Position numbers and translations under genes: made by a program. From the NCBI GenBank assembly GCA_002083775.1, contig MTEI01000005.1:124001-188000 (forward strand): a stretch of DNA of 64,000 nucleotides, written 5' to 3'. This DNA is from Rhodoferax ferrireducens (lineage in GTDB: Bacteria; Pseudomonadota; Gammaproteobacteria; Burkholderiales; Burkholderiaceae_C). Of this stretch, positions 42,321 to 50,737 are shown piece by piece. The notes under the pieces were generated by a model. That model saw only the letters and a program-made list of their open reading frames with translations. It made no database searches and was not told the DNA's origin. Each line of letters starts with the position of its first letter. The stretch's first letter is position 1.

Positions 42321-43762
42321 TAAAAATACCCCTCTTGTTTTTTCTTTTCCATACTGGCGGCGCCATCGGTGTCAATCTTGCGGCCCTGGCGCTCGGAGCT
42401 GCGGGCATTGACCAGTTCAAGGATGATGTCTTCCAGATTTTCAGCGTCAGATTCGACCGCGCCGGTGAGCGGGTAGCAACCCAGGGTGCGAAACCTCACT
42501 TTGCGGGCTTGAATCTCTTCGCCGGGTAGCAGGCGGCAGCGGTCGTCGTCCACCAGCATGATCATGCCGTCGCGCACCACCACCGGGCGCTCTTTGGCAA
42601 AGTACAGCGGTACCACGGCAATAGACTCTTGGTAGATGTATTGCCAAATATCCAGCTCGGTCCAGTTGGATAGTGGAAACACGCGAATGCTCTCGCCTGG
42701 GCTTTTGCGGGTGTTGTACAGGTTCCAAAGCTCCGGGCGCTGGTTCTTGGGGTCCCACTGGTGGGTGGCTGACCTGAATGAAAAGATGCGCTCTTTGGCG
42801 CGGGATTTTTCCTCGTCACGCCTGGCACCGCCAAAGATGACGTCGAATTTGTACTTGTCGAGTGCCTGCTTTAACCCCTCGGTCTTGGTGATGTCGGTGT
42901 GCAGTGCCGAGCCATGGTCAAACGGGTTGATGTTTTTGGCAATGGCCTCGGGGTTGATGTGCACCAGCAAATCCATGCCGCTGGCGTGCGCAATGTGGTC
43001 CCGAAACTGATACATCTCCTGGAACTTCCAGCGTGTGTCCACGTGCAGCAAGGCAAAGGGCGGTGGTGCGGGGTAAAAGGCTTTGCGTGCTAAATGCAGC
43101 ATGACGGAGCTGTCTTTACCCACTGAGTACATCATGACCGGGTTTTCTGCCTCGGCAACGGCTTCGCGAATGATGTGAATGCTTTCAGCCTCAAGGCGGT
43201 TGAGGTGCTTTGCGCTGGTTTTGGCTGGGCTGGTGCCCGGTGCTTGCGTGCTTAGATCAAGCACCGTTGGGTAAGCCAGCAGGCTAAAGCAAGGCATGGG
43301 CGCAGGTGCTGCCTGGCGACAAAGACGGGTGAGTTGCCTGTGTGGAAAAACGGCCAGCTCTTTACCTGTGTGCGTTTGCAGTTGTTGCAATGCACTCGCA
43401 ATGTGCTCAGGCCGTAAGTCAGCCTGCTCAAGGGGAACCCAATAGCGCGTGCCTTTGGCGTCGTTGGCGTGCAAGCACGGGCGCCCGCTGGGCAAGTCGT
43501 GCAACTGGGCAAACAGCACCAGTTTGCGTTTGCCGCGCGCTTTTTCTTGTTGCTGGGTGAGCACCGATGTGATGGGTTGGCTGCCCAAATCGTCTCGCAA
43601 GTCGGTGGCAAAGATGGGCGTGGGGAGTAACGCAAGTTCGTGTAAGCGACGTTCGGCGGTGCGCTTGGTATTGGCTTGGCCGATGGCCTGCAGGTGGGCA
43701 AAAGCCAGCTCTGAATCCCAGGCCTGCAGGGCATCGAGGCCCCATAAGTTTTGTTGCTTCAT
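42320..43762 (-). CDS. cysD: Sulfate adenylyltransferase subunit 2 (CysD) with N-terminal extension
   Basis: The protein has 480 residues. The C-terminal 295 are an ordinary Cys[13 protein letters not shown], the PP-loop [43 protein letters not shown], and the end [14 protein letters not shown]. CysD is normally about 300 residues; here about 185 extra residues precede it, with [18 protein letters not shown] and [19 protein letters not shown] do not recognise the extension. It has normal coding character, no signal peptide, and no good internal start near the CysD core. The gene heads the cysD-cysN/C pair. Its promoter region holds AT-rich palindromes. Confidence 0.92.
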   Translation of the reverse strand: MKQQNLWGLDALQAWDSELAFAHLQAIGQANTKRTAERRLHELALLPTPIFATDLRDDLGSQPITSVLTQQQEKARGKRKLVLFAQLHDLPSGRPCLHANDAKGTRYWVPLEQADLRPEHIASALQQLQTHTGKELAVFPHRQLTRLCRQAAPAPMPCFSLLAYPTVLDLSTQAPGTSPAKTSAKHLNRLEAESIHIIREAVAEAENPVMMYSVGKDSSVMLHLARKAFYPAPPPFALLHVDTRWKFQEMYQFRDHIAHASGMDLLVHINPEAIAKNINPFDHGSALHTDITKTEGLKQALDKYKFDVIFGGARRDEEKSRAKERIFSFRSATHQWDPKNQRPELWNLYNTRKSPGESIRVFPLSNWTELDIWQYIYQESIAVVPLYFAKERPVVVRDGMIMLVDDDRCRLLPGEEIQARKVRFRTLGCYPLTGAVESDAENLEDIILELVNARSSERQGRKIDTDGAASMEKKKQEGYF

Positions 43763-43787
43763 GGTGTTTATTGTCGCAATGTCAGAA

Positions 43788-43846
43788 ATTATTGAAAATA
43801 ATTTGTAGATGTAAAATTTATCATCTGAAAGTTATCATTTAAATGA
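43788..43846. promoter_or_regulatory. AT-rich divergent control region of cysD and the TauE/SafE gene
   Basis: The 166-base gap between the divergent starts has an inverted repeat ATTATT-gaa-AATAAT (43788-43802) and a perfect palindrome TCATTTAAATGA (43835-43846), with TTATCAT motifs between. Dyad and AT-rich tracts fit a regulator-bound divergent promoter, perhaps CysB or a related LysR protein, which is inference. Confidence 0.5.
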
Positions 43847-43928
43847 GTTTTGTGCATTATGCGACAACTTTTGGTGCCACAGATTGTGGAGTCGACCATG
43901 GCACACATCATTACTTGGGGTGTTTCAG

Positions 43929-44708
43929 ATGATTGACGGCGCATACGCGGTAGCTGGGGCGCTGACCGGCTTTGTGGTTGGGCTGACTGGAGTGGGTGGC
44001 GGGGCATTGATGACGCCCATACTTTTGCTGTTCTTCGGCGTATCGCCAGTGACGGCAGTGGCTACCGACTTATGGTTTGCCGCGATCACCAAGGTGGTGG
44101 CTGCGCGCATTCACAACGGTGCGGGGCAGGTCGATTGGCAAGTGGTGAGGCGGCTGTGGATGGGTAGCCTACCTATAGCACTGCTGGTGGTGGTAGGGGT
44201 TAGCCTGGGCGCGACGGTGCTAAAGCTCGAATGGTTGACAAGGGCCATCGGGGGCGTTGTGATGATGACCGCGCTGGGTTTGATGTTTGCGCCGCGCTTG
44301 CTGGCGGCGGCTCGCAAACGTCGACTTGGTCACCCTGCCACGTTTAAAGCCTTGCAACCTCGTTTGACGGTGGCGGCTGGTGTGGTCTTGGGTGGGTGTG
44401 TGGCCCTCACATCAGTCGGTGCGGGCGCGCTTGGCAGTGTGATGTTGCTTTACCTCTACCCATTACGCCTGTCGCCGCATAAATTGGTGGCCACAGACAT
44501 CGTGCATGCCATTCCGCTGGCTGCCGTTGCTGGAACGGGGTATCTGTTTGCGGGCATGGTGGACACGTCGATGCTGATGAGTTTGTTGGCGGGGTCCATT
44601 CCTGCCGTTGCTGTAGGTAGCTTACTGGCCAAAAAACTGAGTGGGCGCTGGCTTCAGCTTGCCTTGGCGCTGGTTTTGTTGTTGGCAGGGGTGAAGGTGC
44701 TGATGTGA
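43929..44708 (+). CDS. TauE/SafE family sulfite exporter-like permease
   Basis: This is a 259-residue protein from the ATG at 43929, with about eight membrane helices. The DUF81/TauE pattern is present in both halves: FVVGLTGVGGGALMTPILL with VSPVTAVATDLWFAAITK, and LGGCVALTSVGAGALGSVML with LSPHKLVATDIVHAIPLA. Members export sulfite, sulfoacetate or related anions, or import sulfate. Divergent placement next to cysD supports a sulfur-compound substrate. The in-frame TTG at 43884 would add 15 polar residues and is less likely. Confidence 0.88.
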   Translation: MIDGAYAVAGALTGFVVGLTGVGGGALMTPILLLFFGVSPVTAVATDLWFAAITKVVAARIHNGAGQVDWQVVRRLWMGSLPIALLVVVGVSLGATVLKLEWLTRAIGGVVMMTALGLMFAPRLLAAARKRRLGHPATFKALQPRLTVAAGVVLGGCVALTSVGAGALGSVMLLYLYPLRLSPHKLVATDIVHAIPLAAVAGTGYLFAGMVDTSMLMSLLAGSIPAVAVGSLLAKKLSGRWLQLALALVLLLAGVKVLM

Positions 44709-44770
44709 AGGCAATTCATTTCTGACCAGTTAGCATTCGTTGGATGAATAAACAGGTAGTTTCGGTCAAA

Positions 44771-45259
44771 TCACAGTGGGACAAATGGGGCAGCGGCTAT
44801 CAAAGCAAGTTCGTGGGCCTTCAGCGTCATCAGTTCACCGATGGCCTTGGACAATTGTCGGTCCAAGGCAGTTTGATACCGTGACAGCGTCTCCAGCAGC
44901 GCCAAAGGTGGCAAGGCGCTGGCTTCAGACCGCTCAATGTCCTCAATTTCCGGCTTCTTGCCACTTGACTGAAACTTGAACCGGTTGACGACGTCGTCAA
45001 TACGAGCGTTATGGAACCTGGCATCTTCAATCAAGTGCAACCGCCGCAGTTTGGTCGTGGACATGGCAATGCGTTCCAGTAGGATGCGCTGCGTTGCCGT
45101 GCTGGGTTTGTACTCTAGCTCCAGGTCGGCAACCAGATTGTCAAACCCCTTTTGCTCGTCAGCAGACATCCATCGGTTAGACCGCAAGCCATGCTTGACC
45201 GCATTTCCAGACACTTTTGCCTTGCCAGATGCGCTGGTGGGCCCGGTTCTTCCTGCCAT
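44771..45259 (-). CDS. Hypothetical protein with N-terminal NAxKHGLxS motif
   Basis: This protein has 162 residues from the ATG at 45259 (MAGRTGPTSASGKAKV); an in-frame ATG at 45298 is less likely. The motif GNAVKHGLRSN near residue 20 marks a loosely defined group of small proteins often found as lone genes in accessory DNA. The rest is helical and charged (ILLERIAMSTTKLRRLHLIE). Function unknown. It stands alone, on the opposite strand to fcl, and may be a passenger gene. The 198-base gap to fcl holds a palindrome CTCAAGCTTGAG at 45364-45375 and no gene. Confidence 0.6.
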   Translation of the reverse strand: MAGRTGPTSASGKAKVSGNAVKHGLRSNRWMSADEQKGFDNLVADLELEYKPSTATQRILLERIAMSTTKLRRLHLIEDARFHNARIDDVVNRFKFQSSGKKPEIEDIERSEASALPPLALLETLSRYQTALDRQLSKAIGELMTLKAHELALIAAAPFVPL

Positions 45260-45457
45260 GTTGCTTCTCCCAAAATGGAACATGATTTTGCCAAACAAAC
45301 TGTCGTGGCCGGTAAGATTTCGGGCTGTTATGGTTTGTTAAGCTAAAGGCTAAGACAGACAAGCTCAAGCTTGAGGTGGCTGGTATTGCTGAAAAATGCG
45401 ACGCAGTGGCTCCTGTCAATACAATGTTGGCAGTTATTCAATTTGTAGCTATTAAAC

Positions 45458-46453
45458 ATGACACGAGCCACCAAGATCTACGTCGCAGGCCACCGTGGCA
45501 TGGTGGGCTCCGCTATCGTTCGTCAGTTATTAGCGGGCGGTTGTACGCCGAAATACATCATCACCCGCAACAATGCCGAGTTGAACTTGACCAACCAGGC
45601 CGCCGTGCAAGCCTTTTTCGCATCAGAAAAGCCAGACCAGGTCTACTTGGCCGCCGCCAAAGTGGGGGGCATCCACGCCAACAACACCTACCCGGCAGAC
45701 TTCATCTACCAAAACCTGATGATGCAGGCCAATGTGATCGACGCAGCCTTCCGAAGTGGCGTGAAGAAACTGCTCTTCTTGGGTAGCAGCTGCATCTACC
45801 CGCGCAACGCCCCCCAGCCCATGAGCGAGTCTGCGCTGCTGACCGGCCCGCTGGAGCCCACCAACGAACCTTATGCCATTGCCAAAATTGCCGGCATTAA
45901 GCTCTGCGAAAGTTTCAACCGCCAATATGGCGCCAGCCACGGCGTGGACTATCGCAGCGTCATGCCCACCAACCTGTATGGCCCGGGTGACAACTACCAC
46001 CCCACCAACAGCCACGTCATCCCGGCACTGATTCGCCGCTTTCATGAAGCCAAGCTGTCTGGTGCACCAACAGTGTCCATCTGGGGCAGCGGCACCCCGC
46101 GCCGCGAGTTTTTGTATGTGGACGACATGGCCGCCGCCAGCGTGTTTGTGATGAATCTGGACAAAGCCAGTTACGACCAGCACACCCAGCCCATGCAAAG
46201 CCACATCAACGTGGGCTACGGCAGCGATGTGACCATCGCCGAAGTGGCGCAAGCCATCAGCCAGGCAGTGGGTTACACCGGCCAAATCACCTACGACCCC
46301 ACCCAGCCCGATGGCGCACCCCGCAAGTGGATGGACAGCGGCCGTATGAATGCGTTAGGCTGGCAGGCAAAGGTTGATCTGACCCAAGGCCTGGCATTGG
46401 CGTACCTGGACTTCTGTGCGAACCTTGTGCCTGAGCATCCGAGTCATCCATGA
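45458..46453 (+). CDS. fcl: GDP-L-fucose synthase
   Basis: This 331-residue extended SDR carries out the 3,5-epimerisation and 4-reduction of GDP-4-keto-6-deoxymannose to GDP-L-fucose. The start [17 protein letters not shown] is diagnostic, then [16 protein letters not shown] and the active-site Tyr/Lys in [10 protein letters not shown], followed by [19 protein letters not shown]. Length is normal. Its partner gmd, which makes the substrate, is separated from it by a toxin-antitoxin pair. That is unusual, because the two genes are normally adjacent. Confidence 0.96.
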   Translation: MTRATKIYVAGHRGMVGSAIVRQLLAGGCTPKYIITRNNAELNLTNQAAVQAFFASEKPDQVYLAAAKVGGIHANNTYPADFIYQNLMMQANVIDAAFRSGVKKLLFLGSSCIYPRNAPQPMSESALLTGPLEPTNEPYAIAKIAGIKLCESFNRQYGASHGVDYRSVMPTNLYGPGDNYHPTNSHVIPALIRRFHEAKLSGAPTVSIWGSGTPRREFLYVDDMAAASVFVMNLDKASYDQHTQPMQSHINVGYGSDVTIAEVAQAISQAVGYTGQITYDPTQPDGAPRKWMDSGRMNALGWQAKVDLTQGLALAYLDFCANLVPEHPSHP

Positions 46454-46469
46454 GGTATTTGTGTTTATT

Positions 46470-46485
46470 TGATATCGCGATATCA
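46470..46485. promoter_or_regulatory. Perfect 16-bp palindrome, probable FitA-type operator
   Basis: TGATATCGCGATATCA is a perfect dyad 27 bases before the antitoxin start and 17 bases after the fcl stop. Ribbon-helix-helix antitoxins of FitA/VapB type bind inverted repeats in their own promoters. As gmd overlaps the toxin gene downstream, this site may also control GDP-fucose synthesis. Confidence 0.65.
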
Positions 46486-46511
46486 TTCGTCTTTTGGGCA
46501 GGAGAAGTTTC

Positions 46512-46760
46512 GTGGCACAAGTGATCGTTCGCAACATTGAAGTCGAAGTAAAGGTTGGACTCAAGCATCGCGCTGCCTTGCACGGCTGGAGCATGGAAGA
46601 AGAGGTGCGGCAGATCTTGCGCAGCGCGGTTAGCCAACCCGTGCCGCCGCGCATCCGGCTTGGCACCAGCATCGCAGAACGCTTTGCCGACATCGGCTTA
46701 ACCGAGCCGCTGCCAGAGTTGAGCAACCAGGCCATCTCGCCCATGAGTTTTGGCGCATGA
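46512..46760 (+). CDS. FitA/VapB-type antitoxin (ribbon-helix-helix)
   Basis: This is an 82-residue protein starting at GTG 46512 after the AGGAGA site. The N terminus (AQVIVRNIEVEVKVGLKHRA) has the beta strand and helix of a FitA-type RHH domain, and WSMEEEVRQILRSAV is the family second helix. The C-terminal half, ending SPMSFGA, would wrap the toxin. It overlaps the toxin gene by 4 bases (ATGA). The complex should repress its own promoter, where a 16-bp palindrome sits. Confidence 0.9.
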   Translation: MAQVIVRNIEVEVKVGLKHRAALHGWSMEEEVRQILRSAVSQPVPPRIRLGTSIAERFADIGLTEPLPELSNQAISPMSFGA

Positions 46761-47179
46761 TCATCCTGGATACCAACGTTCTGTCGGCATTGATGCAGCA
46801 GCAGCCTGATCTAATGGTTGTGGACTGGCTTGACGACCAGCCAGCCGAATCCATCTGGGTTACCACGATCACCCTGTTTGAAGCCCAATACGGGTTATCG
46901 CTAATCGCACCCGGCCAACGTAAAAATGTACTGATGCAGCGATTTGAAGAGCTTTTGGTAAAAGACCTGCAAAACCGGGTGCTGAGTTTTGATGCACCCG
47001 CTGCGGAGCAAGCAGCCGCGCTATCGGCACAGCGCAAAACGCTTGGCCGACCGGTAGATATGCGTGACACTTTCATTGCAGGCATTGCCCTGGCACGCCG
47101 CGCCACCTTGGCAACCCGCAATATACGTCACTTTGACGATTTGGCGACCCCAGTAGTAAACCCTTGGGAAGAACCATGA
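46757..47179 (+). CDS. FitB/VapC-type PIN-domain toxin (RNase)
   Basis: This is a 140-residue PIN-domain protein. The acidic catalytic residues are visible: [11 protein letters not shown] (Asp5-region), the Glu in TLFEAQYGL near residue 40, and [12 protein letters not shown] near residue 100. All seem intact, so the toxin should be an active ribonuclease when free. It overlaps the antitoxin by 4 bases and, remarkably, gmd by 4 bases as well (ATGA at 47176-47179), so gmd is translationally coupled to the toxin. Confidence 0.92.
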   Translation: MIILDTNVLSALMQQQPDLMVVDWLDDQPAESIWVTTITLFEAQYGLSLIAPGQRKNVLMQRFEELLVKDLQNRVLSFDAPAAEQAAALSAQRKTLGRPVDMRDTFIAGIALARRATLATRNIRHFDDLATPVVNPWEEP

Positions 47180-48330
47180 CCCCGCAAAAAACCGCCCTCA
47201 TCACCGGCATCACCGGCCAAGACGGCAGCTACCTGGCTGAATTCCTGCTGGAAAAAGGCTACATCGTGCACGGCATCAAGCGCCGGGCCAGCTCGTTCAA
47301 CACCCAGCGGGTCGACCACATCTACCAGGACCCGCACATTGACAATGCCAACTTCAAGCTGCACTACGGTGACCTGAGCGACACCAGCAACTTGGTGCGC
47401 ATAGTGCAGGAAACCCAGCCAGACGAAATCTACAACCTGGGTGCCCAAAGCCATGTGGCCGTCAGCTTTGAGAGCCCCGAATACACCGCCGACGTGGATG
47501 GCATGGGCACCTTGCGCCTGCTGGAAGCCATTCGGATCCTGGGGCTGGAGAAGAAAACCCGCTTTTACCAGGCCAGTACCAGCGAACTGTATGGACTGGT
47601 GCAGGAAACCCCGCAAAAGGAAACCACCCCGTTTTACCCGCGCAGCCCCTACGCGGTGGCCAAGCTTTACGCCTACTGGATCACGGTGAACTACCGCGAG
47701 GCCTACGGCATTTACGCCTGCAACGGCATCCTGTTTAACCACGAAAGCCCACGCCGTGGTGAAACCTTTGTCACCCGCAAAATCACCCGTGGCCTGGCCA
47801 ACATCAGCCAGGGGCTGGAAGACTGCCTGTACATGGGCAACATCGACGCCCTGCGCGACTGGGGCCACGCCAAGGACTATGTGCGTATGCAATGGCTGAT
47901 GCTGCAGCAGGACAAGCCTGAGGATTTTGTTATTGCCACTGGCGTGCAATACAGCGTGCGCCAATTCATCAATTGGACTGCTAAAGCCTTGGGCATGCAA
48001 CTCCGTTGGGAAGGCGAGGGGGTAAACGAAGTCGGCTACTGGCTGAACCCGCCCGCGGCTGTCACGCCCGCGGCTGTCATTGCGGGCACCGACCCGCAAT
48101 CCATGCCCCCTAAAGTCTCAGTGGTCCGCATCGACCCCCGCTATTTCCGCCCCACCGAAGTTGAAACCCTGCTGGGCGACCCTGCCAAGGCCAAACAAAA
48201 GCTAGGCTGGGTGCCTGAGATCACTGCACAAGAGATGTGCCAAGAGATGGTCGCTACCGATCTGGCCCAGGCCAAGCAGCATGCGCTGCTCAGGAAGCAT
48301 GGCTACAACGTCAACGTCAGTGTTGAATGA
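47176..48330 (+). CDS. gmd: GDP-mannose 4,6-dehydratase with repeat-encoded loop
   Basis: This 384-residue enzyme turns GDP-D-mannose into GDP-4-keto-6-deoxy-D-mannose. Seen are [40 protein letters not shown], the Tyr/Lys in [15 protein letters not shown], and [16 protein letters not shown]. Residues about 292-312, between [10 protein letters not shown] and [13 protein letters not shown], are encoded by a 15-bp tandem duplication and a family A repeat; this loop is variable in Gmd, so activity is probably kept. The start is the ATG at 47176, overlapping the toxin gene. Confidence 0.95.
   Translation: MTPQKTALITGITGQDGSYLAEFLLEKGYIVHGIKRRASSFNTQRVDHIYQDPHIDNANFKLHYGDLSDTSNLVRIVQETQPDEIYNLGAQSHVAVSFESPEYTADVDGMGTLRLLEAIRILGLEKKTRFYQASTSELYGLVQETPQKETTPFYPRSPYAVAKLYAYWITVNYREAYGIYACNGILFNHESPRRGETFVTRKITRGLANISQGLEDCLYMGNIDALRDWGHAKDYVRMQWLMLQQDKPEDFVIATGVQYSVRQFINWTAKALGMQLRWEGEGVNEVGYWLNPPAAVTPAAVIAGTDPQSMPPKVSVVRIDPRYFRPTEVETLLGDPAKAKQKLGWVPEITAQEMCQEMVATDLAQAKQHALLRKHGYNVNVSVE
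48051..48110 (+). repeat. Tandem 15-bp duplication plus family A half element (A5), translated within gmd
   Basis: GCCCGCGGCTGTCAC (48051-48065) is repeated with one change at 48066-48080. The second copy runs into the family A hairpin ATTGCGGG-caccga-CCCGCAAT (48079-48100), followed by CCATGCCCCC. The segment is read in frame as [20 protein letters not shown]. The hairpin matches copies A2 and A4 outside genes. Confidence 0.88.
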
Positions 48331-48451
48331 AATCGGCCTCTAGCCTCGTCCAGTAAACGTCAGTTGCTAGCAAAACCATCTTTCACTCTCCCAGCATGGT
48401 TGTGTGCACAGCGCGGCCAAAGGCGCGTTTCCACATCCTTTGACCCCCTTG

Positions 48452-49726
48452 ATGACCTCTCCTAGCCTGGCTCGCCTGACCAACATCGCCCTGCGTGGCA
48501 TGACCCTGGGCAGCAGATTTGTGCTGATTTTCATCTTGGCCAAACTACTGGAGCCTGCTGAAGTTGGCCTCTACGGCCTGCTTGCGGCCACTATTGCCTA
48601 TGTGATGATGTCCTTGGGCTTTGACTTCTACAGCTACGCCACGCGCGAACTCATCAACACTGATCGCAAAAACTGGCTTGCATTGCTCCGAGATCAAGGC
48701 GTCTTCTTTGGCATTACATATGCGGTGGTATTGCCTTTGTGCTGCCTGATATTTTGGTTTGGCTTGTTGCCATGGGCTTTGATGTTGTGGTTTTTCCCGC
48801 TGTTGGTGCTTGAGCATATTGCACAGGAATTCAACCGTTTGCTGGTGGCCATCTCTGAGCCACTTTGGGCCAGCATTGTGCTGTTCTTACGCAGTGGTTT
48901 GTGGGCCATCATTGCTTCGTTGTGGATGTGGTTTTTCCCCGACCAACGAAATCTTAACTTCGTATTTGCGGCTTGGCTCACAGGCGTATTGTTTGCAAGC
49001 TTATTGGCTGCCTCGCGCCTGCGTGGTCTGGATCGTGTGTCACTGGCGCGCGCCATCGACTGGGCTTGGATCAAACGAGGCGTGCGCGTGGCTGCTCCAT
49101 TTGTACTGGCCACACTTTCACTGCGTGCTATCAACACCGTTGACCGTTACTGGATAGAAGCACTTAGCGGGCTTGAGGTGTTGGCCGCTTACGTACTCTT
49201 CGTAGGCATTGCCAATGTCATCCTGACTTTTCTGGATGCCGCTGTTTTTACATTCATCTACCCGGCCCTGATCGCCGCAGCAGGCAAACGTGACCAAGTC
49301 GCCTTCAATACCCTTATGAAGCGCTTAACCAAACAGACTGTTGCGATCACAGCTGGGCTTTCAATGCTGGTCATTGTGCTGGCCAGTCCAGTGCTGTCCT
49401 GGCTCAATAGACCGGTGTACACCCAGTATTTTTCATTACTCTATTGGATAGTGCTTGCCACTTCGCTTTTGGCCATCAGCATGATTCCCCACTACGGGCT
49501 TTATGCACGTCATTGCGATAAGCCCATCATTGTTAGCCACCTTGCCTCTCTCCCTATCTTTTTCATAAGCATTTACCTATTGAGTTCGATATTGGCAGAA
49601 TCTGCCGTGCCAGCCGCTATGGCCATTACTTTTCTTTTTTTGTTACTCCTTAAGAGTATGTTCTTTCGCCGCTGCGCACCGTTTACCGAAGGCTTACAGC
49701 CACACATAAAATCCAATTTTCTTTAA
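48452..49726 (+). CDS. Wzx-like polysaccharide flippase (MATE/MOP superfamily)
   Basis: This 424-residue protein has about twelve hydrophobic segments and the MOP-type start RLTNIALRGMTLGSRFVLIF. ALLRDQGVFFGITYAV and a VDRYWIEALSGLEVLAAYVL region are typical of O-unit flippases. The start at 48452 is favoured over an upstream in-frame codon because the membrane topology begins there. It would flip polyprenyl-linked repeat units in a Wzx/Wzy scheme, in contrast to the Wzm/Wzt exporter at 18571. The 121-base gap before it shows no gene. Confidence 0.82.
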   Translation: MTSPSLARLTNIALRGMTLGSRFVLIFILAKLLEPAEVGLYGLLAATIAYVMMSLGFDFYSYATRELINTDRKNWLALLRDQGVFFGITYAVVLPLCCLIFWFGLLPWALMLWFFPLLVLEHIAQEFNRLLVAISEPLWASIVLFLRSGLWAIIASLWMWFFPDQRNLNFVFAAWLTGVLFASLLAASRLRGLDRVSLARAIDWAWIKRGVRVAAPFVLATLSLRAINTVDRYWIEALSGLEVLAAYVLFVGIANVILTFLDAAVFTFIYPALIAAAGKRDQVAFNTLMKRLTKQTVAITAGLSMLVIVLASPVLSWLNRPVYTQYFSLLYWIVLATSLLAISMIPHYGLYARHCDKPIIVSHLASLPIFFISIYLLSSILAESAVPAAMAITFLFLLLLKSMFFRRCAPFTEGLQPHIKSNFL

Positions 49727-49738
49727 GGGAAATTCTAA

Positions 49739-50737
49739 ATGCTCGCCAATAAAACCATCCTCATAACCGGCGGCACCGGCTCATTTGGCAACACCTTCGT
49801 TCCCATGACCCTGGCCAAATACAACCCCAAGAAGATCATCATCTTCTCGCGTGACGAGATGAAGCAATGGGAAATGGCCAAAAAGTTTGAAGGCGATAAA
49901 CGCGTGCGTTTCTTCATTGGCGATGTGCGCGACAAAGAGCGCTTATATAGAGCACTTGACGGTGTTGATTACGTTGTGCATGCCGCCGCCACCAAAATTG
50001 TGCCCACCGCCGAATACAACCCCTTCGAATGCGTCAAGACCAATGTCACTGGTGCCATGAATTTGATTGACGCCTGCATTGACAAAGGCATCAAACGCGT
50101 GGTCGCATTGTCCACTGACAAGGCCAGCAGTCCTATCAACTTGTATGGCGCGACAAAACTGGTCTCAGACAAACTCTTTGTGGCGGGCAACTCCTATTCT
50201 GGCGGGCACGATTCCCGTTTTGCCGTGGTGCGCTATGGCAACGTCATGGGCTCGCGCGGCTCGGTCATCCCATTCTTTATGGACATCAAGGACAAGGGCG
50301 TGCTCCCCATTACCGACCCCCGCATGACCCGCTTCATGATTTCACTGGAAGACGGCGTCAAACTCGTCTGGCATGCCTTTGAAGACATGGTGGGCGGTGA
50401 GATTTATGTCAAAAAAATCCCCTCCATGAAAGTAACTGACCTAGCCCGTGTGGTGGCGCCAGATGCTCAACAAAAAGTCGTCGGTATTCGCCCTGGCGAA
50501 AAACTCCATGAGCAAATGATCAGCCCTGAAGATGCTTACTACACCTATGAATACCCCGAGCACTTCAAAATCTTGCCTGTCATCAACAACTGGGGCAGTG
50601 ACCCCGCCCGCATCAAAGACGGCAAGAAGGTCGCTGAAGATTTTGTCTATGCCAGCGACAGCAACCCCGAGTGGATGAGTGATGCAGACCTGCATGCCTG
50701 GATCGAGGTCAACCGCGAGAAGATCGGGGCCATTTGA
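49739..50737 (+). CDS. pseB: UDP-N-acetylglucosamine 4,6-dehydratase (inverting), PseB
   Basis: This is a 332-residue SDR, first enzyme of pseudaminic acid synthesis, giving a 4-keto-6-deoxy-L-sugar. ILITGGTGSFGNTFV, IIIFSRDEMKQWEMA and the active site STDKASSPINLYGATKL (Asp-Lys-Tyr) are the PseB pattern. Length is normal for the soluble PseB/FlaA1 type, unlike the membrane-anchored WbpM-like protein at 60559. It opens a six-gene run in which almost every junction overlaps. Confidence 0.95.
   Translation: MLANKTILITGGTGSFGNTFVPMTLAKYNPKKIIIFSRDEMKQWEMAKKFEGDKRVRFFIGDVRDKERLYRALDGVDYVVHAAATKIVPTAEYNPFECVKTNVTGAMNLIDACIDKGIKRVVALSTDKASSPINLYGATKLVSDKLFVAGNSYSGGHDSRFAVVRYGNVMGSRGSVIPFFMDIKDKGVLPITDPRMTRFMISLEDGVKLVWHAFEDMVGGEIYVKKIPSMKVTDLARVVAPDAQQKVVGIRPGEKLHEQMISPEDAYYTYEYPEHFKILPVINNWGSDPARIKDGKKVAEDFVYASDSNPEWMSDADLHAWIEVNREKIGAI

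Noticed and set aside
45425..45457. Possible remnant of a family B repeat before fcl (CAATTTGTAGCTATTAAAC)
   Set aside because: Only about 18 bases resemble the family end and no hairpin is present; chance similarity in AT-rich sequence cannot be excluded.
47128..48099. 323-codon - strand frame opposite gmd
   Set aside because: It is the complement of a conserved gmd; no support for a gene.
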